Source: a virus. From it: a stretch of DNA of 64,000 bases. The notes below the pieces were generated by a model. It saw only the letters and a list, made by a program, of their open reading frames with translations. It was not told where the DNA came from and made no database searches. A program made the translations under genes and the position numbers. The stretch spans positions 1 through 64,000 of IMG/VR virus record IMGVR_UViG_3300019890_000003; one strand, written 5' to 3'. This document shows, one piece after another, positions 8,763-17,372 of this stretch (position 1 is the first letter of the stretch; every line of letters starts with the position of its first letter).

Positions 8763-9563
8763 TCAAATTCGCTGCAACTGCAAAGACAAGTGCGACGGTG
8801 CTTGATAGACAGGGGTAGGGGGCGTAGGACGACTCGCAATGAAAAAGACGCCGCCTACCGAAGTGAGCAACGAAAGCAACGCGATAATTCCGACTGCGAT
8901 CTGGATCGCCACTGAAGTTCCGCTGTGCGCGATCTGTGTCCTTTGGAATGCTTCGACAATCTTTCTTGAGTCAGCCTCCCCTTGGCCTTGCTGCTTGCCA
9001 CCTGCTATTTTCAAGGCGGCTAAATCGTTTGCCACCTGCACCAAAACTGGATCAGAGACAGAGGCGCGGCCACCTGTTTCGTAGCGGAACTGCTCGACTC
9101 CGGCGAGGCGCTTATCCATCGTGGCCAGCGTCGCCGCGATATTATCTGCAGTTTTATTGATGGTGTCAGAGAGAGATGTGGTGACCTTATCCAACTGCGT
9201 AGAAACCAAATCCGAGGTCGTCTTCATTTGCCCAGTCTGGGTTTCCGAAATCGCCTTGTCGTAATCCTTTTTCAACAGAGCAAGATCATCAATGCGCCGC
9301 CTCTCGGCAACCATTAACGCCTCGAAATGCTTGATTACCCATCCGACTTCAGAAGCGTTAAATCTTTGCCCAGCCGCGTCCAAGTCCCTTTGCGAACGCG
9401 CCTGCGCATCGACAAGCGCAAGAACGTTCTCCGTGGGGTCAATGACTGGCGCTCCTCCAGCATCAACGCCGATGCCTGGGCGGCCAGAGTCGCTGCGGCC
9501 CTTCACGCCATATCCTGAGGCACGCCTGGTTTGCCTTCCTCCCGATGGAGCCATATCAGCCAC
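8763..9563 (-). CDS. Coiled-coil protein with C-terminal membrane anchor
   Basis: A 266-residue protein. The N-terminus (SGGRQTRRASGYG, GIGVDAGGAPVIDPTENVLAL) is polar, residues about 65-175 are a long coiled coil, and residues about 222-245 are one transmembrane helix (AVGIIALLSLLTSVGGVFFI) with a Pro-rich tail. Proteins of this architecture are common near phage terminase genes but have no known role. GTG start with GGGAG five bases upstream. Confidence 0.55.
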   Translation of the reverse strand: MADMAPSGGRQTRRASGYGVKGRSDSGRPGIGVDAGGAPVIDPTENVLALVDAQARSQRDLDAAGQRFNASEVGWVIKHFEALMVAERRRIDDLALLKKDYDKAISETQTGQMKTTSDLVSTQLDKVTTSLSDTINKTADNIAATLATMDKRLAGVEQFRYETGGRASVSDPVLVQVANDLAALKIAGGKQQGQGEADSRKIVEAFQRTQIAHSGTSVAIQIAVGIIALLSLLTSVGGVFFIASRPTPPTPVYQAPSHLSLQLQRI

Positions 9564-9575
9564 TTAGCTCCCCCC

Positions 9576-9794
9576 CTATCTACAATCTTTCTTCCAATTC
9601 TGGTCGCCTAATTTGCACGGTTTGTGCTTTGGTTTTGCCTTCTCATGCCCCCACCAGCCTGGATAACGTTCCGGCACCGGCCACGGCTTGTCGCCTATCC
9701 CCACATAATCATGACCGTAAACACAAATGTGGCGCCAATCACATAGCCACATGTCGGCAGCGAGGATCAGCGGGATAATCAATGGCCAATCCAC
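9576..9794 (-). CDS. Hypothetical Trp/Lys-rich protein
   Basis: A 72-residue, GTG-started protein with a short hydrophobic N-terminus (WPLIIPLILAADMWL), which may be a signal or anchor, then a polar tail rich in Trp, His and Lys (GWWGHEKAKPKHKPCK). The start overlaps the end of the preceding gene. Not recognised. Confidence 0.4.
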   Translation of the reverse strand: MDWPLIIPLILAADMWLCDWRHICVYGHDYVGIGDKPWPVPERYPGWWGHEKAKPKHKPCKLGDQNWKKDCR

Positions 9795-9997
9795 GCGTGC
9801 TTGGCGATTTTCGCGGCGATCTTTTTGACGTCCTCGATCGGTATGCAGATGACCGTGCTGTTGCCGACCATCGAGATCGTGAGCGGCTCGCCGTCGATCT
9901 TGACGGCGCCACCATAGATTTGATCGCGGATTATATCCTCGAGGTCCCCAAACGGAACGCGGACCTCGGCCTTGCGCTTCGGCTTATCCTTAGCCAT
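9779..9997 (-). CDS. Small hypothetical protein
   Basis: A 72-residue alpha/beta protein (EVRVPFGDLEDIIRDQIYGG, VKIDGEPLTISMVGNSTVIC) with a basic N-terminus. ATG start; stop overlaps the next gene. Not recognised; no membrane segment or metal motif. Confidence 0.45.
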   Translation of the reverse strand: MAKDKPKRKAEVRVPFGDLEDIIRDQIYGGAVKIDGEPLTISMVGNSTVICIPIEDVKKIAAKIAKHAWIGH

Positions 9998-10242
9998 CAG
10001 AACTTCGGCACCTTAAGAGTGCCGCTAGATGCACCGCCAAGCGCGCCGGTCAACAGCACTACAATCATGTAGGCCGCGTAAAGCAGAATGCACACCAGGA
10101 TCACAACCAAGACAATCCGGATTAGCGTCATGAATGGTTCGCCGATGTACGGAGCCGCTAAGGCTAGCAATTGCTGCAAGGCCCACCACAAAACACCACA
10201 AATCACGAGAGCCGCGATGATGGTGAATGCCGTCATAATCAT
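9997..10242 (-). CDS. Two-helix membrane protein
   Basis: An 81-residue protein starting at MIMTAFTII with GGGAGA upstream. Two transmembrane helices (residues about 3-28 and 38-68) are separated by YIGEPFM. Size and topology would suit a holin-like or accessory membrane protein, but nothing identifies it. It is coupled to the 20-residue peptide upstream by a two-base gap. Confidence 0.5.
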   Translation of the reverse strand: MIMTAFTIIAALVICGVLWWALQQLLALAAPYIGEPFMTLIRIVLVVILVCILLYAAYMIVVLLTGALGGASSGTLKVPKF

Positions 10243-10243
10243 T

Positions 10244-10306
10244 TTAGATTCTCCCAAGAACTACCAGGATTATAAGAATGACGATGATGAAGCCGATGAT
10301 TGACAT
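10244..10306 (-). CDS. Hydrophobic 20-residue peptide
   Basis: A 20-codon ORF, MSIIGFIIVILIILVVLGRI, almost wholly hydrophobic with a terminal Arg. AAGG lies seven bases upstream and the next gene starts two bases after its TAA. The tail resembles short DUF3309-type membrane peptides, a weak resemblance. It is probably translated as part of the operon. Confidence 0.35.
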   Translation of the reverse strand: MSIIGFIIVILIILVVLGRI

Positions 10307-10314
10307 GTCATGCC

Positions 10315-10593
10315 TTAATCACAGACCCACACACCATTGATCCAGCATGAAGGATACCAAGCTCCGCCTCGCCAGCCGCCATGGCCGCCGTGCCAATGGC
10401 CGCCTTCGTGGCCATGCCAGCCTTCATGGCCTCCGTGCCAACCACCGTGGCCGCCTTCATGGCCTCCGTGCCAACCACCGCCTCCGCCGTGCTCGTGGCC
10501 TCCACCGCCACCCTCATGGGCTGATGCGGTCATGCCAAGCGGCATTGCGCTCATGGCCACGGTTAGGAATAGAGCTACCATAAAATTACGCAT
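10315..10593 (-). CDS. Secreted Gly/His-rich protein
   Basis: A 92-residue protein with an N-terminal signal peptide (MRNFMVALFLTVAMSAMPLG, cleavage near ASA-HEGG) followed by about 50 residues of Gly-Gly-His/Trp-His-Gly-Gly repeats. The C-terminus ends SCWINGVWVCD with two Cys that could pair. The composition suggests a metal-binding or surface-coating secreted protein. GGAG upstream of this ATG decides the start. It groups with the next secreted gene. Confidence 0.5.
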   Translation of the reverse strand: MRNFMVALFLTVAMSAMPLGMTASAHEGGGGGHEHGGGGGWHGGHEGGHGGWHGGHEGWHGHEGGHWHGGHGGWRGGAWYPSCWINGVWVCD

Positions 10594-10604
10594 TTTGGTC
10601 TCCG

Positions 10605-10913
10605 TCACTTGTCTTCGTTAACGCCATGCTCAGCATCAATCTTGGCCTGCAGAGCGGTGATTTTCGCATCCAACTTATCTTTCTGAGCCTGCAACTCATT
10701 CATTTGCTTCTCTAGCTTAGAAGCGACACGAAGCTCAATCGGAGACTTGGTCTCGTGGCTCGCGCCTTTGTCCACCTCAGTCGTTTCTGTCGTGGATTTT
10801 TCCGTGGTCGTGGTGTCCGTAGACACCCCAGATTTCTTTGACGCCAAATCCGCCGCAAAGACTGGGCCTATCGCAAGCGCGACGATAAGTGTGCTAACCG
10901 CGAGAGTACGCAT
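10605..10913 (-). CDS. Secreted coiled-coil protein
   Basis: A 102-residue protein with a clear Sec signal peptide (MRTLAVSTLIVALAIGPVFA) and cut site after VFAA. A Ser/Thr-rich linker (TDTTTTEKSTTETTEV) leads to a C-terminal coiled coil (residues about 60-98, LEKQMNELQAQKDKLDAKIT). AGGAG precedes the ATG. It would act in the periplasm or outer surface of the host; its role is unknown. Confidence 0.5.
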   Translation of the reverse strand: MRTLAVSTLIVALAIGPVFAADLASKKSGVSTDTTTTEKSTTETTEVDKGASHETKSPIELRVASKLEKQMNELQAQKDKLDAKITALQAKIDAEHGVNEDK

Positions 10914-10926
10914 TTTAGTCTCCTAG

Positions 10927-11016
10927 TTACAGATCGCCCCATGCACATATGGCAGCCATTGAAACGACAAAAATCGCAAGAATTTCGAGCTTGGTCGCAA
11001 CGTCAGGTATTGACAT
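10927..11016 (-). CDS. Membrane microprotein, 29 residues
   Basis: A 29-codon ORF starting inside the last codons of the glycosyltransferase gene, with AGGAGG six bases before the ATG, the best ribosome-binding site in this neighbourhood. The product (MSIPDVATKLEILAIFVVSM...) has a short amphipathic start and one transmembrane helix. Function unknown. Confidence 0.5.
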   Translation of the reverse strand: MSIPDVATKLEILAIFVVSMAAICAWGDL

Positions 11017-11962
11017 TGCAATCCTCCTCGCGCTCGCGCATGTAATTGTCCCATAGGCGCTCCAGATCGGGCTTGTTGCCAGCCCATTCGATCACGCCCC
11101 ACTGATTCTTCTTTAAATCCGTTATTGGATTGAAATCGTTCTCAAGAAGCACGCGCCACCGGAAGTTGTATTTTCTATCGCACTTCCGACCATGGAATGG
11201 ATGTTCAATTGTCTGATGACAGTATCCGAGCTTCTTATTGACCTGAGATAATGCCCGCGCTTCCCATGCTCTCAAGAACTTCACATAGTCTGCATTAATA
11301 CCATTTGGTAAAGATGCGCCGCACCGTCCAATCAGAGCGAGCGCCATGTGATGATCGCCGGCGCCGCACGCGCCTAATTCGAACAATCCGCCGATGCGGC
11401 CGATAACGCCAATCTGCCAGGCCCAGCAATAACCGGGATGAGGATAGGCATAGGGGCTATTAGTTAGAATCAGGGTCTTTGGATCAAACCTAGGGATAAC
11501 CCTGCTACCCTTATGGTAGAGGTATGCGAACGATTGAAACGCCGCGAGATGCTCGTCATTCGGCCCGAGATCGTAACAGGTCTTCCATGGTTGAACTACG
11601 GGGTATAATTGAAGATCCTTCAGCGCTTCGCTAGCCCAGCCGCTTTTCCGGAAAATTATATCGGCATCGAAGAAAGCCACGTAATTTGCGGTATGCGGGA
11701 GGCGCGACATTCCAATATTTAAGAGATTCTCTTTCGACCACGCCATTGTCGTAGCGCGCACTGGCACATGCGTCACGCGCTCGTGTGCCCCCATATCGTC
11801 TAGTTCATAGTCTCCAGCGCCATAGGCGCATTCAACTATCGTGATATCAACTTGGGGCTCGCTCAACCAGGAAGCTATAGCGGCGCGCACTAGCGCAATG
11901 CGCGATTTCCAACGTATAGGGTTAGACACCGCCGTCACAATGTGAAGCGTGGCGTGGCGCAT
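11003..11962 (-). CDS. Glycosyltransferase-like protein (GT-A fold)
   Basis: A 319-residue protein with the N-terminal pattern of GT-A transferases: HIVTAVSNPIRW..R..L....I..W, VDITIVECAYG, and FFDADIIF near residue 97 as the DxD metal-sugar site. A later GACGAGDHHMALAL matches the acceptor-side motif in related enzymes. No signal or membrane segment, so it would act in the cytoplasm, on host surface glycans, virion protein or phage DNA. Substrate unknown. A second, different glycosyltransferase is at 50121-50819. Confidence 0.6.
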   Translation of the reverse strand: MRHATLHIVTAVSNPIRWKSRIALVRAAIASWLSEPQVDITIVECAYGAGDYELDDMGAHERVTHVPVRATTMAWSKENLLNIGMSRLPHTANYVAFFDADIIFRKSGWASEALKDLQLYPVVQPWKTCYDLGPNDEHLAAFQSFAYLYHKGSRVIPRFDPKTLILTNSPYAYPHPGYCWAWQIGVIGRIGGLFELGACGAGDHHMALALIGRCGASLPNGINADYVKFLRAWEARALSQVNKKLGYCHQTIEHPFHGRKCDRKYNFRWRVLLENDFNPITDLKKNQWGVIEWAGNKPDLERLWDNYMREREEDCNVNT

Positions 11963-11984
11963 TTCGGCCTTCTTTTCTTACGAG

Positions 11985-12113
11985 TTATTGATCGACGGTC
12001 ACGGTTCCTGCGTCATAACAAGCCGTCCCCTCGGGGCACAGAACCGGAGGATCTGAGGCAAAAATCATTCGTATAGCCATGATCGCAAATGCCAGTAAAA
12101 CAAACCAAATCAT
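11985..12113 (-). CDS. Small secreted or anchored peptide
   Basis: A 42-codon ORF with a hydrophobic N-terminus (MIWFVLLAFAIMAIRMIFAS) and a short polar tail with two Cys. It fills the gap between the glycosyltransferase and the 117-residue protein. No strong Shine-Dalgarno, so it is tentative. Confidence 0.35.
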   Translation of the reverse strand: MIWFVLLAFAIMAIRMIFASDPPVLCPEGTACYDAGTVTVDQ

Positions 12114-12136
12114 GTCACTCGGACGTGGGGCACGTA

Positions 12137-12490
12137 TCACCAGCTGGCCTTCACTCTGTATTTGTTGAAATCTGCTGCGGCCGCGAACTCAAGATCCTGT
12201 CCAGCGGGCACCGTCTCAAGCAAACTAGTGAAAACTCTAATGTTTGTATGAACGCACGGGTTAAATCGTGATGGATGCCAGGCCTCTTCAATCCCTGTCG
12301 CGTCACACTTCGGCAACTTCACACTTTCTAAAAACAAGCCATATCCATCGAACCCAAATTTTGGATTCTCAACAACGTCGCGAACGGTGTAGATATGATT
12401 CTTCTGAAGTATTCCTGGGAAGTTATTTGTCGCTTCCGGAACGTGACCGGCATTGACACACACCACCAACTGACCAGGATAGAAGGCCAT
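12137..12490 (-). CDS. SH3-like small protein
   Basis: A 117-residue protein started at MAFYPGQLVVCVNAGH, downstream of AGAGA. The first 75 residues read like a small beta-barrel (YPGQLVVCVN, PGILQKNHIYTVRDV, GLFLESVKLP, WHPSRFNP). A protein of the same plan lies at 48191-48448 on the other strand (FKVGQRVLCI, PVKGYEYTVSWI, GLVLEELP, FDARAF), so the two look like distant paralogues. Function unknown. Confidence 0.5.
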   Translation of the reverse strand: MAFYPGQLVVCVNAGHVPEATNNFPGILQKNHIYTVRDVVENPKFGFDGYGLFLESVKLPKCDATGIEEAWHPSRFNPCVHTNIRVFTSLLETVPAGQDLEFAAAADFNKYRVKASW

Positions 12491-12501
12491 CTTCGATCTC
12501 T

Positions 12502-12618
12502 CTATTTTACGTTGACCCACGCCGCTACAATAAGCCCGCACATAACTGAAAAGATAATATGAAAATGATAGCTGACCCAATCAAAGACATCTGCGATGAT
12601 GTTCAGGAATGCATCCAT
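12502..12618 (-). CDS. Single-helix membrane microprotein
   Basis: A 38-residue ORF starting MDAFLNIIADVFDWVSY, ten bases after the lysozyme-like gene stop, with one transmembrane helix (FSVMCGLIVAAWV). An in-frame upstream extension reads through the other gene's repeats and is ignored. Its place after a lysozyme gene would fit a small lysis accessory, which is inference. Confidence 0.4.
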   Translation of the reverse strand: MDAFLNIIADVFDWVSYHFHIIFSVMCGLIVAAWVNVK

Positions 12619-12628
12619 CGTCGTCGGC

Positions 12629-13126
12629 CTAAGCACGATGGGTCCAACGATGGCGATGGTGCCAATGGTGCCAATGGTGCCAATGATGAACATGGCGGCC
12701 ACGGCCTCCGCGAAGACCATGCCAGATAGTGCTAGAGAATCCTCCATGTGAAGCACCCCAGCGCTTCATGAACCGAATCTGCGCAGGGACGGTACTTGGA
12801 TTCCTAGCGTTCAGTCCGGTCTGTCTAGTAAAGACCTCTCCCATTCCAGCGTCCCGATTACCTCTGGTATTATGACGGCCCCCATAATGCAATTGAAATG
12901 GCCCGAACGATGATCCATGATTGCCAATGTAGCAGTGGAAGCCTTCGGTATGGTAAACCTTTAGAAGTTGCCTAGTTTGTCTACCGCCCATCTCTTTAAT
13001 TATGGCTGTCCTGGAGACATCCATAATATGGCATCCAGCAAAAGCTTCCTGAAATGACAAACATGTCAAAACAACAGTTGCTAGAATTAATACCCATCGA
13101 CACCCAGTTGGTTTTCCAGAGAACAT
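12629..13126 (-). CDS. Secreted lysozyme/transglycosylase-like protein with His/Trp tail
   Basis: A 165-residue protein with an N-terminal signal or anchor (CRWVLILATVVLTCLSF, then CHIM). The core has VYHTEGFHCYIGNHGSSFGP followed by FQLHYGG, then MGEVFTRQTGLNARNPSTVP. This resembles the GESSFGPFQLHYGG segment of phage lytic-transglycosylase-like proteins; the Glu in HTEGF may be catalytic. The last 20 residues are tandem HHW repeats, unusual and possibly metal-binding. It may be a virion-associated or second cell-wall enzyme besides the endolysin at 52698. Confidence 0.5.
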   Translation of the reverse strand: MFSGKPTGCRWVLILATVVLTCLSFQEAFAGCHIMDVSRTAIIKEMGGRQTRQLLKVYHTEGFHCYIGNHGSSFGPFQLHYGGRHNTRGNRDAGMGEVFTRQTGLNARNPSTVPAQIRFMKRWGASHGGFSSTIWHGLRGGRGRHVHHWHHWHHWHHRHRWTHRA

Positions 13127-13149
13127 GCCCCATCCCCCCAAACTTGAAC

Positions 13150-13455
13150 CTATGGAAGAATATTCCCAAAGACAGCAGTATCGATGTAACTATGCGGATC
13201 AAACCTGACAAACAGAGGAGGATTAAAGAATGGTACTTGCGGAATATGATTGACTGGGTAGTGGCGCCTTGGCGGAGCAGGCGCATTGCAATCTGCTAAT
13301 TGAAAGAGCCCAGACTCAAGAGGAATCGGTCCAAGCGTAGAGTTATAAGAGTACCACCCGACCGGAATGTGGTTCGTATCTGACTTGCGGATGTTGATTT
13401 CTAGATACCATTGCCCTGGCACAAACGAGATAAACCTGGCATTTGGGCTCGTCAT
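13150..13455 (-). CDS. Structural protein with one YRD-type repeat
   Basis: A 101-residue protein. Its first 60 residues are a beta-rich domain (FISFVPGQWYLEINIRKSDT). The C-terminus PFFNPPLFVRFDPHSYIDTA matches the last repeats of the 1,290-residue neighbour (PFFNPFITVRFDPLSYIDN), so it belongs to the same assembly family. ATGA overlap couples it to that gene. Confidence 0.5.
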   Translation of the reverse strand: MTSPNARFISFVPGQWYLEINIRKSDTNHIPVGWYSYNSTLGPIPLESGLFQLADCNAPAPPRRHYPVNHIPQVPFFNPPLFVRFDPHSYIDTAVFGNILP

Positions 13456-16400
13456 GGCAATATGTGTCCGCCCCGAATCATTTGTTCGACATACATCATG
13501 GGGTTAAATTTGACGTTCTGCGTTGGATTGTAAAACGGAACGGCGTGAAACGCAGGTAGCGGCCTGGCAGAATAGTTTGTCCGCATAGTACTGCACTTTA
13601 AAACCGGTTCCCCGTTTAGCGAGATCTCGAACCTACCGATGTCGAAGGGCGGCTGCAGCCAATTCCCAAATACATCCTGCACAGCAATCCTAATAACCGC
13701 ATCTTTATCGGCGCAAAGAACAATGATGTTGGTTTCGGTGCGGGTGCATTCAGTGTTGTCTATATATGATAGCGGATCGAATCTTACGGTTATAAACGGA
13801 TTGAAGAATGGAACGCCGGTTACTGGAATAGGATAAAACGGAACGCGCTGCGGAACAATGAACCTGTCCCGATAGCGGCTATCGGCGAACGGCGCTCCGA
13901 GTAGAGATTGAACCTTCCCTTGGATTACCGTCGGTAGGAATGAGCTTGCCGGGTATTTTGTTGTGTCGCGATAGCTTTTATCGGCGAACGGAACGCCGAG
14001 CGCCCGCTGAACCGGCGGCTGAATAAGCCGTGGCAGGAACGGGTGCGGCGGATATTCAGAGGTATCCCGATATTTCCCGTCGCTGAACGGAACACCGAGT
14101 TGGGACTGAACCTTGCCCTGGATTACGCCAGGGAGGAACGCATTCTTTAGACCGGCGGCAGTATCGAAATAGCCCTTGACGTCGAACTTGACAACCGGGA
14201 ATGGATTGAAGAACGGCGTCTGAACCACCGCTGGCGCAGGGAATAGACCCTGGTTGAGCGGATAGACGTAGCTGTCGCGGTACGCTTTGGCATTGAACAG
14301 TACGACATTCTCAATGAGATTTAAGAACGTCGAGGCCGGCGTTTGAATTATGGATGGAAGAAACGCATTATCGCCGACGTTGGTCGGATCGCGAAATGCG
14401 AGTGCGTTAAACGGTGCGCCAAGCAGCGACTGGACCAACGGGAACGTTGTTGGTGGCGGATAGAGTTCGGTGTTCCTCGGATAGACGTATGTGTCCCGAT
14501 ACGTAGCCGAGTTAAACGGGGCGGCGTTCTCGACGAAATTCAGGAACGTCGATGTTGGCGTCTGAATGATATTCGGAAGGAATGCGTTGTCGCCGAAGTT
14601 AGCTAGATCACGGTATCCTAGCGCGTTAAACGGCGCCCCTAGATAAGCCTGAACCTTTCCTTGGATTGTAAACGGAAGGAATGCGTTGGAGTCGAAACCC
14701 CTATCACGGTAGCTCTGCGTGCTGAAGACTGCCGGAAGAGCTTGCCCAAAGAACGGCGAGAAGACAACAGCCTGATATAAATTATCGTTTACAGAGGTGG
14801 CGGACGAATCTCTGTAGCTTAAGGTATTGAATGGTATGGGCGGCGGTGGCGGTCCAATTAACGCGCCAACTGGCTCGCCAATCGACGGTAAGAATGTAGC
14901 GTAAAGACTTCTGGATTCGTTTGCAACAAACGTCGGCGATAGATACGGATTTGGGAGCGCGAGATCGCCTCCCGCGTCATTGTAGACAGTTTCTGAGCTT
15001 GGATCAGCCCGAACAGTATCCGAATTAACTACGCTGAGGTACGCAAGCCAAACAACCTGCCCCGCGACAAACAACGGATTCGCGGTCGTGTTGATTGTAT
15101 TCCAGGCGTCGTGGCTAGGGCCTCCTGTTGCCTGCGCTAGAAGACTGCCCGGCTTACCGGCTACGTCGGAATAAACAGCCAGGGATAGGGTTGAATTGCG
15201 GCCGGTTGAACAATTAACCGATATAGACTCGATTGTCCCAGAATTCGGCACGATATACGGGCCGTTCGCTACCGTAACCCCGACCAGGTTGTAAAGGGAA
15301 CCTATTGAGGTAGTAGTATACCCTAGCTCAAACCCACGCGGCAAAAACGCGTTGAAGGTCTGATAGCCTAGCGGGTCGCGATAGCTGACGTTATTGAACG
15401 GAACGGACGCAATCGGATTGAAGAACGGCGAGACAGTTGCTACCGGGAATAGACTCGGGTTCTCGCCACCGAGCGAATAATCCCGATAATTTAGGCCGTT
15501 GAACGAAACTCCTAATAAGGACTGTACCGGATTCTGAATTGTGGCCGGCAAGAACGCATTAGCGTCAAACAGGCTATCTCGGTAGTTCAGCCCATTGAAC
15601 GGCGCGCCAAGTTGAGATTGAATCTCTCCTTGAATAATGCTCGGCAGAAATGCGTTCGGGCTCGGATCAAAATTAGCCGGATCACGATAGTTCAGGCCGC
15701 TAAACGGAAGAGGCGGCAGCGGGCTGAAGAATGGCGAACCTACTGGAGCCGGGAAGAGGCTTGGATTCCTAGTCCAAGTCGAAGAATCTCGATAGCTAAG
15801 GCTGTTGAACGGAACTCCCAGCAACGATTGCGCTGGGTTCTGGATCGTCTGCGGCAGGAACGCATTGGGACTTGGATCGAAATTAGCTGGGTCGCGATAG
15901 CTCAGGCTGTTGAACGGCGCGCCGAGCAACGGCAGAATCGGGAATTGCAGTACCCGAGGAAGAAACGCGCTCCCATCAAAGAAACTGTCGCGGTAGTTAA
16001 GCCCGTTGAATGGTCCGCCGGTAAGGGACTGAATCTCTCCCTGAATGATGGACGGAAGAAATGCGTTGAATGTCTCATAACCAAGCGTGTCGAGATACGT
16101 CTTGGCGTCGAACTTGGAAACATTCTCAATGAAATTGAGGAATGTCTCGACCGGCGTTTGTATGACGCTCGGCAGAAACGCGTTTTCGCCGAAATTGCTC
16201 GGATCGGCGTATTTCTGCGAACTAAACTGTGCCGCCGTCGCCGGATTGAAAAACGGCGTCGCAGCCGGCGGTGTGCTATAAAGGCTTAGATTTACCGGCG
16301 GTATGAAATAGTCGCGATAGCCAGCGCCGCCAGTGTAGCCAGCGACGTTTAAATCGGCGCTTTCTACGGCCGTCCCGCCACCGGCTGGCACATACGTGAT

Positions 16401-17324
16401 AACGATAAGGCCTGCGCCGCCGACGCCACCGGTGCCTGCTGTCGATGATGACCAACCACCGCCACCGCCGCCACCGCCATAAAGGCCGCCAGCTCCGCCA
16501 TTACCAGCAGCGCTAGTGTCTGGGCTATTGCGCCCGCCACCGCCGCCACCGCCTCCACCAGAGCCTTTGGTGCCGTCTCCGACGTCTAGGCCATTGCCAC
16601 CCGCACCGCCGTTGCCAGCGACCGCTGCGCCATTGGTCGAGCCACCACCACCGCCACCAGATCCATTCGATCCTGTGCCGCCATTTACACCGGCACCGCC
16701 TCCTGAGCCGCCCGCCGTCGAGTCAACCGCCGCGCCACCTGGAGCCCCAGTGAACTGATCTACAAGCGGCGTGCCGCCTGTAGAGCCGCCGCCATTACCG
16801 CCGCCGCCGCCGCCGCCATTCTGGCTGAAGCCTGTACTCGCCCCTGAACTGCCGCCAGCCTTCCCAGCGCCGCCGGGGCCGCCAGCACCACCACCTGCCG
16901 ATGCGCCGTTAACAGTGTTAGCTTCCGCGCCGCCGTTACCGCCATTGACGGCCGTGCCGATCGAGCCGGATGCAAGGCCGCCTGGGCCGAATGTCGCCCC
17001 AGTAGCGCCGCCGCCCGCTTTCGCGCCGCAGCTCGAGCCGCCGAGAGTCGTGCCGTTAAACCAAGTGTCGCCGCCAGTGGTGCCGATAGCGCCGCCGACG
17101 CCGACCGTATAAGTGGCCGTGCCACCAGGCGTTAGGTTGACATTGGCGATCTTGGAATATGCGCCACCACCGCCGCCAGCACCTGTGGTATTGGTGCCTA
17201 CAACACCGCTAGCCCCGCCGCCTCCAGCACCGACCGTCTCAACGCTATTGTTTAAAATATTGAAATCGGTCGGAACATTGAATGTCGCGAGCGAGCCCGA
17301 CGTCAGATAAATGACTACCGCCAT
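13452..17324 (-). CDS. Giant Gly-rich and YRD-repeat adhesin
   Basis: A 1,290-residue protein. Residues about 30-320 are a Gly-rich domain (GGGGGAYSK..., many GGAGG and SGGGGG runs) like the polyglycine sandwich domains of phage receptor-binding adhesins. From about 335 to the end it has about 22 repeats of roughly 35-40 residues built on F(N)xLxYRDxxx...NAFLPxxIQxxxQSLLGxP. Around residues 675-805 a beta-sandwich-like domain interrupts the series (YIVPNSGTIESISVNCSTGR, TLSLAVYSDVAGKPG), and another non-repeat segment (ETNIIVLCADKDAVIRI) lies near 1,215. No signal peptide. Most likely a tail or capsid fibre. Confidence 0.6.
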   Translation of the reverse strand: MAVVIYLTSGSLATFNVPTDFNILNNSVETVGAGGGGASGVVGTNTTGAGGGGGAYSKIANVNLTPGGTATYTVGVGGAIGTTGGDTWFNGTTLGGSSCGAKAGGGATGATFGPGGLASGSIGTAVNGGNGGAEANTVNGASAGGGAGGPGGAGKAGGSSGASTGFSQNGGGGGGGNGGGSTGGTPLVDQFTGAPGGAAVDSTAGGSGGGAGVNGGTGSNGSGGGGGGSTNGAAVAGNGGAGGNGLDVGDGTKGSGGGGGGGGGRNSPDTSAAGNGGAGGLYGGGGGGGGWSSSTAGTGGVGGAGLIVITYVPAGGGTAVESADLNVAGYTGGAGYRDYFIPPVNLSLYSTPPAATPFFNPATAAQFSSQKYADPSNFGENAFLPSVIQTPVETFLNFIENVSKFDAKTYLDTLGYETFNAFLPSIIQGEIQSLTGGPFNGLNYRDSFFDGSAFLPRVLQFPILPLLGAPFNSLSYRDPANFDPSPNAFLPQTIQNPAQSLLGVPFNSLSYRDSSTWTRNPSLFPAPVGSPFFSPLPPLPFSGLNYRDPANFDPSPNAFLPSIIQGEIQSQLGAPFNGLNYRDSLFDANAFLPATIQNPVQSLLGVSFNGLNYRDYSLGGENPSLFPVATVSPFFNPIASVPFNNVSYRDPLGYQTFNAFLPRGFELGYTTTSIGSLYNLVGVTVANGPYIVPNSGTIESISVNCSTGRNSTLSLAVYSDVAGKPGSLLAQATGGPSHDAWNTINTTANPLFVAGQVVWLAYLSVVNSDTVRADPSSETVYNDAGGDLALPNPYLSPTFVANESRSLYATFLPSIGEPVGALIGPPPPPIPFNTLSYRDSSATSVNDNLYQAVVFSPFFGQALPAVFSTQSYRDRGFDSNAFLPFTIQGKVQAYLGAPFNALGYRDLANFGDNAFLPNIIQTPTSTFLNFVENAAPFNSATYRDTYVYPRNTELYPPPTTFPLVQSLLGAPFNALAFRDPTNVGDNAFLPSIIQTPASTFLNLIENVVLFNAKAYRDSYVYPLNQGLFPAPAVVQTPFFNPFPVVKFDVKGYFDTAAGLKNAFLPGVIQGKVQSQLGVPFSDGKYRDTSEYPPHPFLPRLIQPPVQRALGVPFADKSYRDTTKYPASSFLPTVIQGKVQSLLGAPFADSRYRDRFIVPQRVPFYPIPVTGVPFFNPFITVRFDPLSYIDNTECTRTETNIIVLCADKDAVIRIAVQDVFGNWLQPPFDIGRFEISLNGEPVLKCSTMRTNYSARPLPAFHAVPFYNPTQNVKFNPMMYVEQMIRGGHILP

Positions 17325-17372
17325 GGCGACCCTAATGGTATGTCGCCTTAGGCGTCGTATGTTAGCCGCTGG

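Noticed and set aside
12619-12756. N-terminal extension (GTIGTIGTI) of the 38-residue membrane protein
   Set aside because: It is another frame of the HHW-repeat DNA at the end of the lysozyme-like gene; the internal ATG after that stop is preferred.
15612-16289. 225-codon plus-strand ORF opposite the YRD repeats
   Set aside because: Antisense of a repetitive gene; its Arg-rich repeats simply mirror the coding repeats.
13452-17324. Regular DNA repeats suggesting a CRISPR array
   Set aside because: Repeats are in frame, differ at synonymous sites and encode a repeated protein motif.
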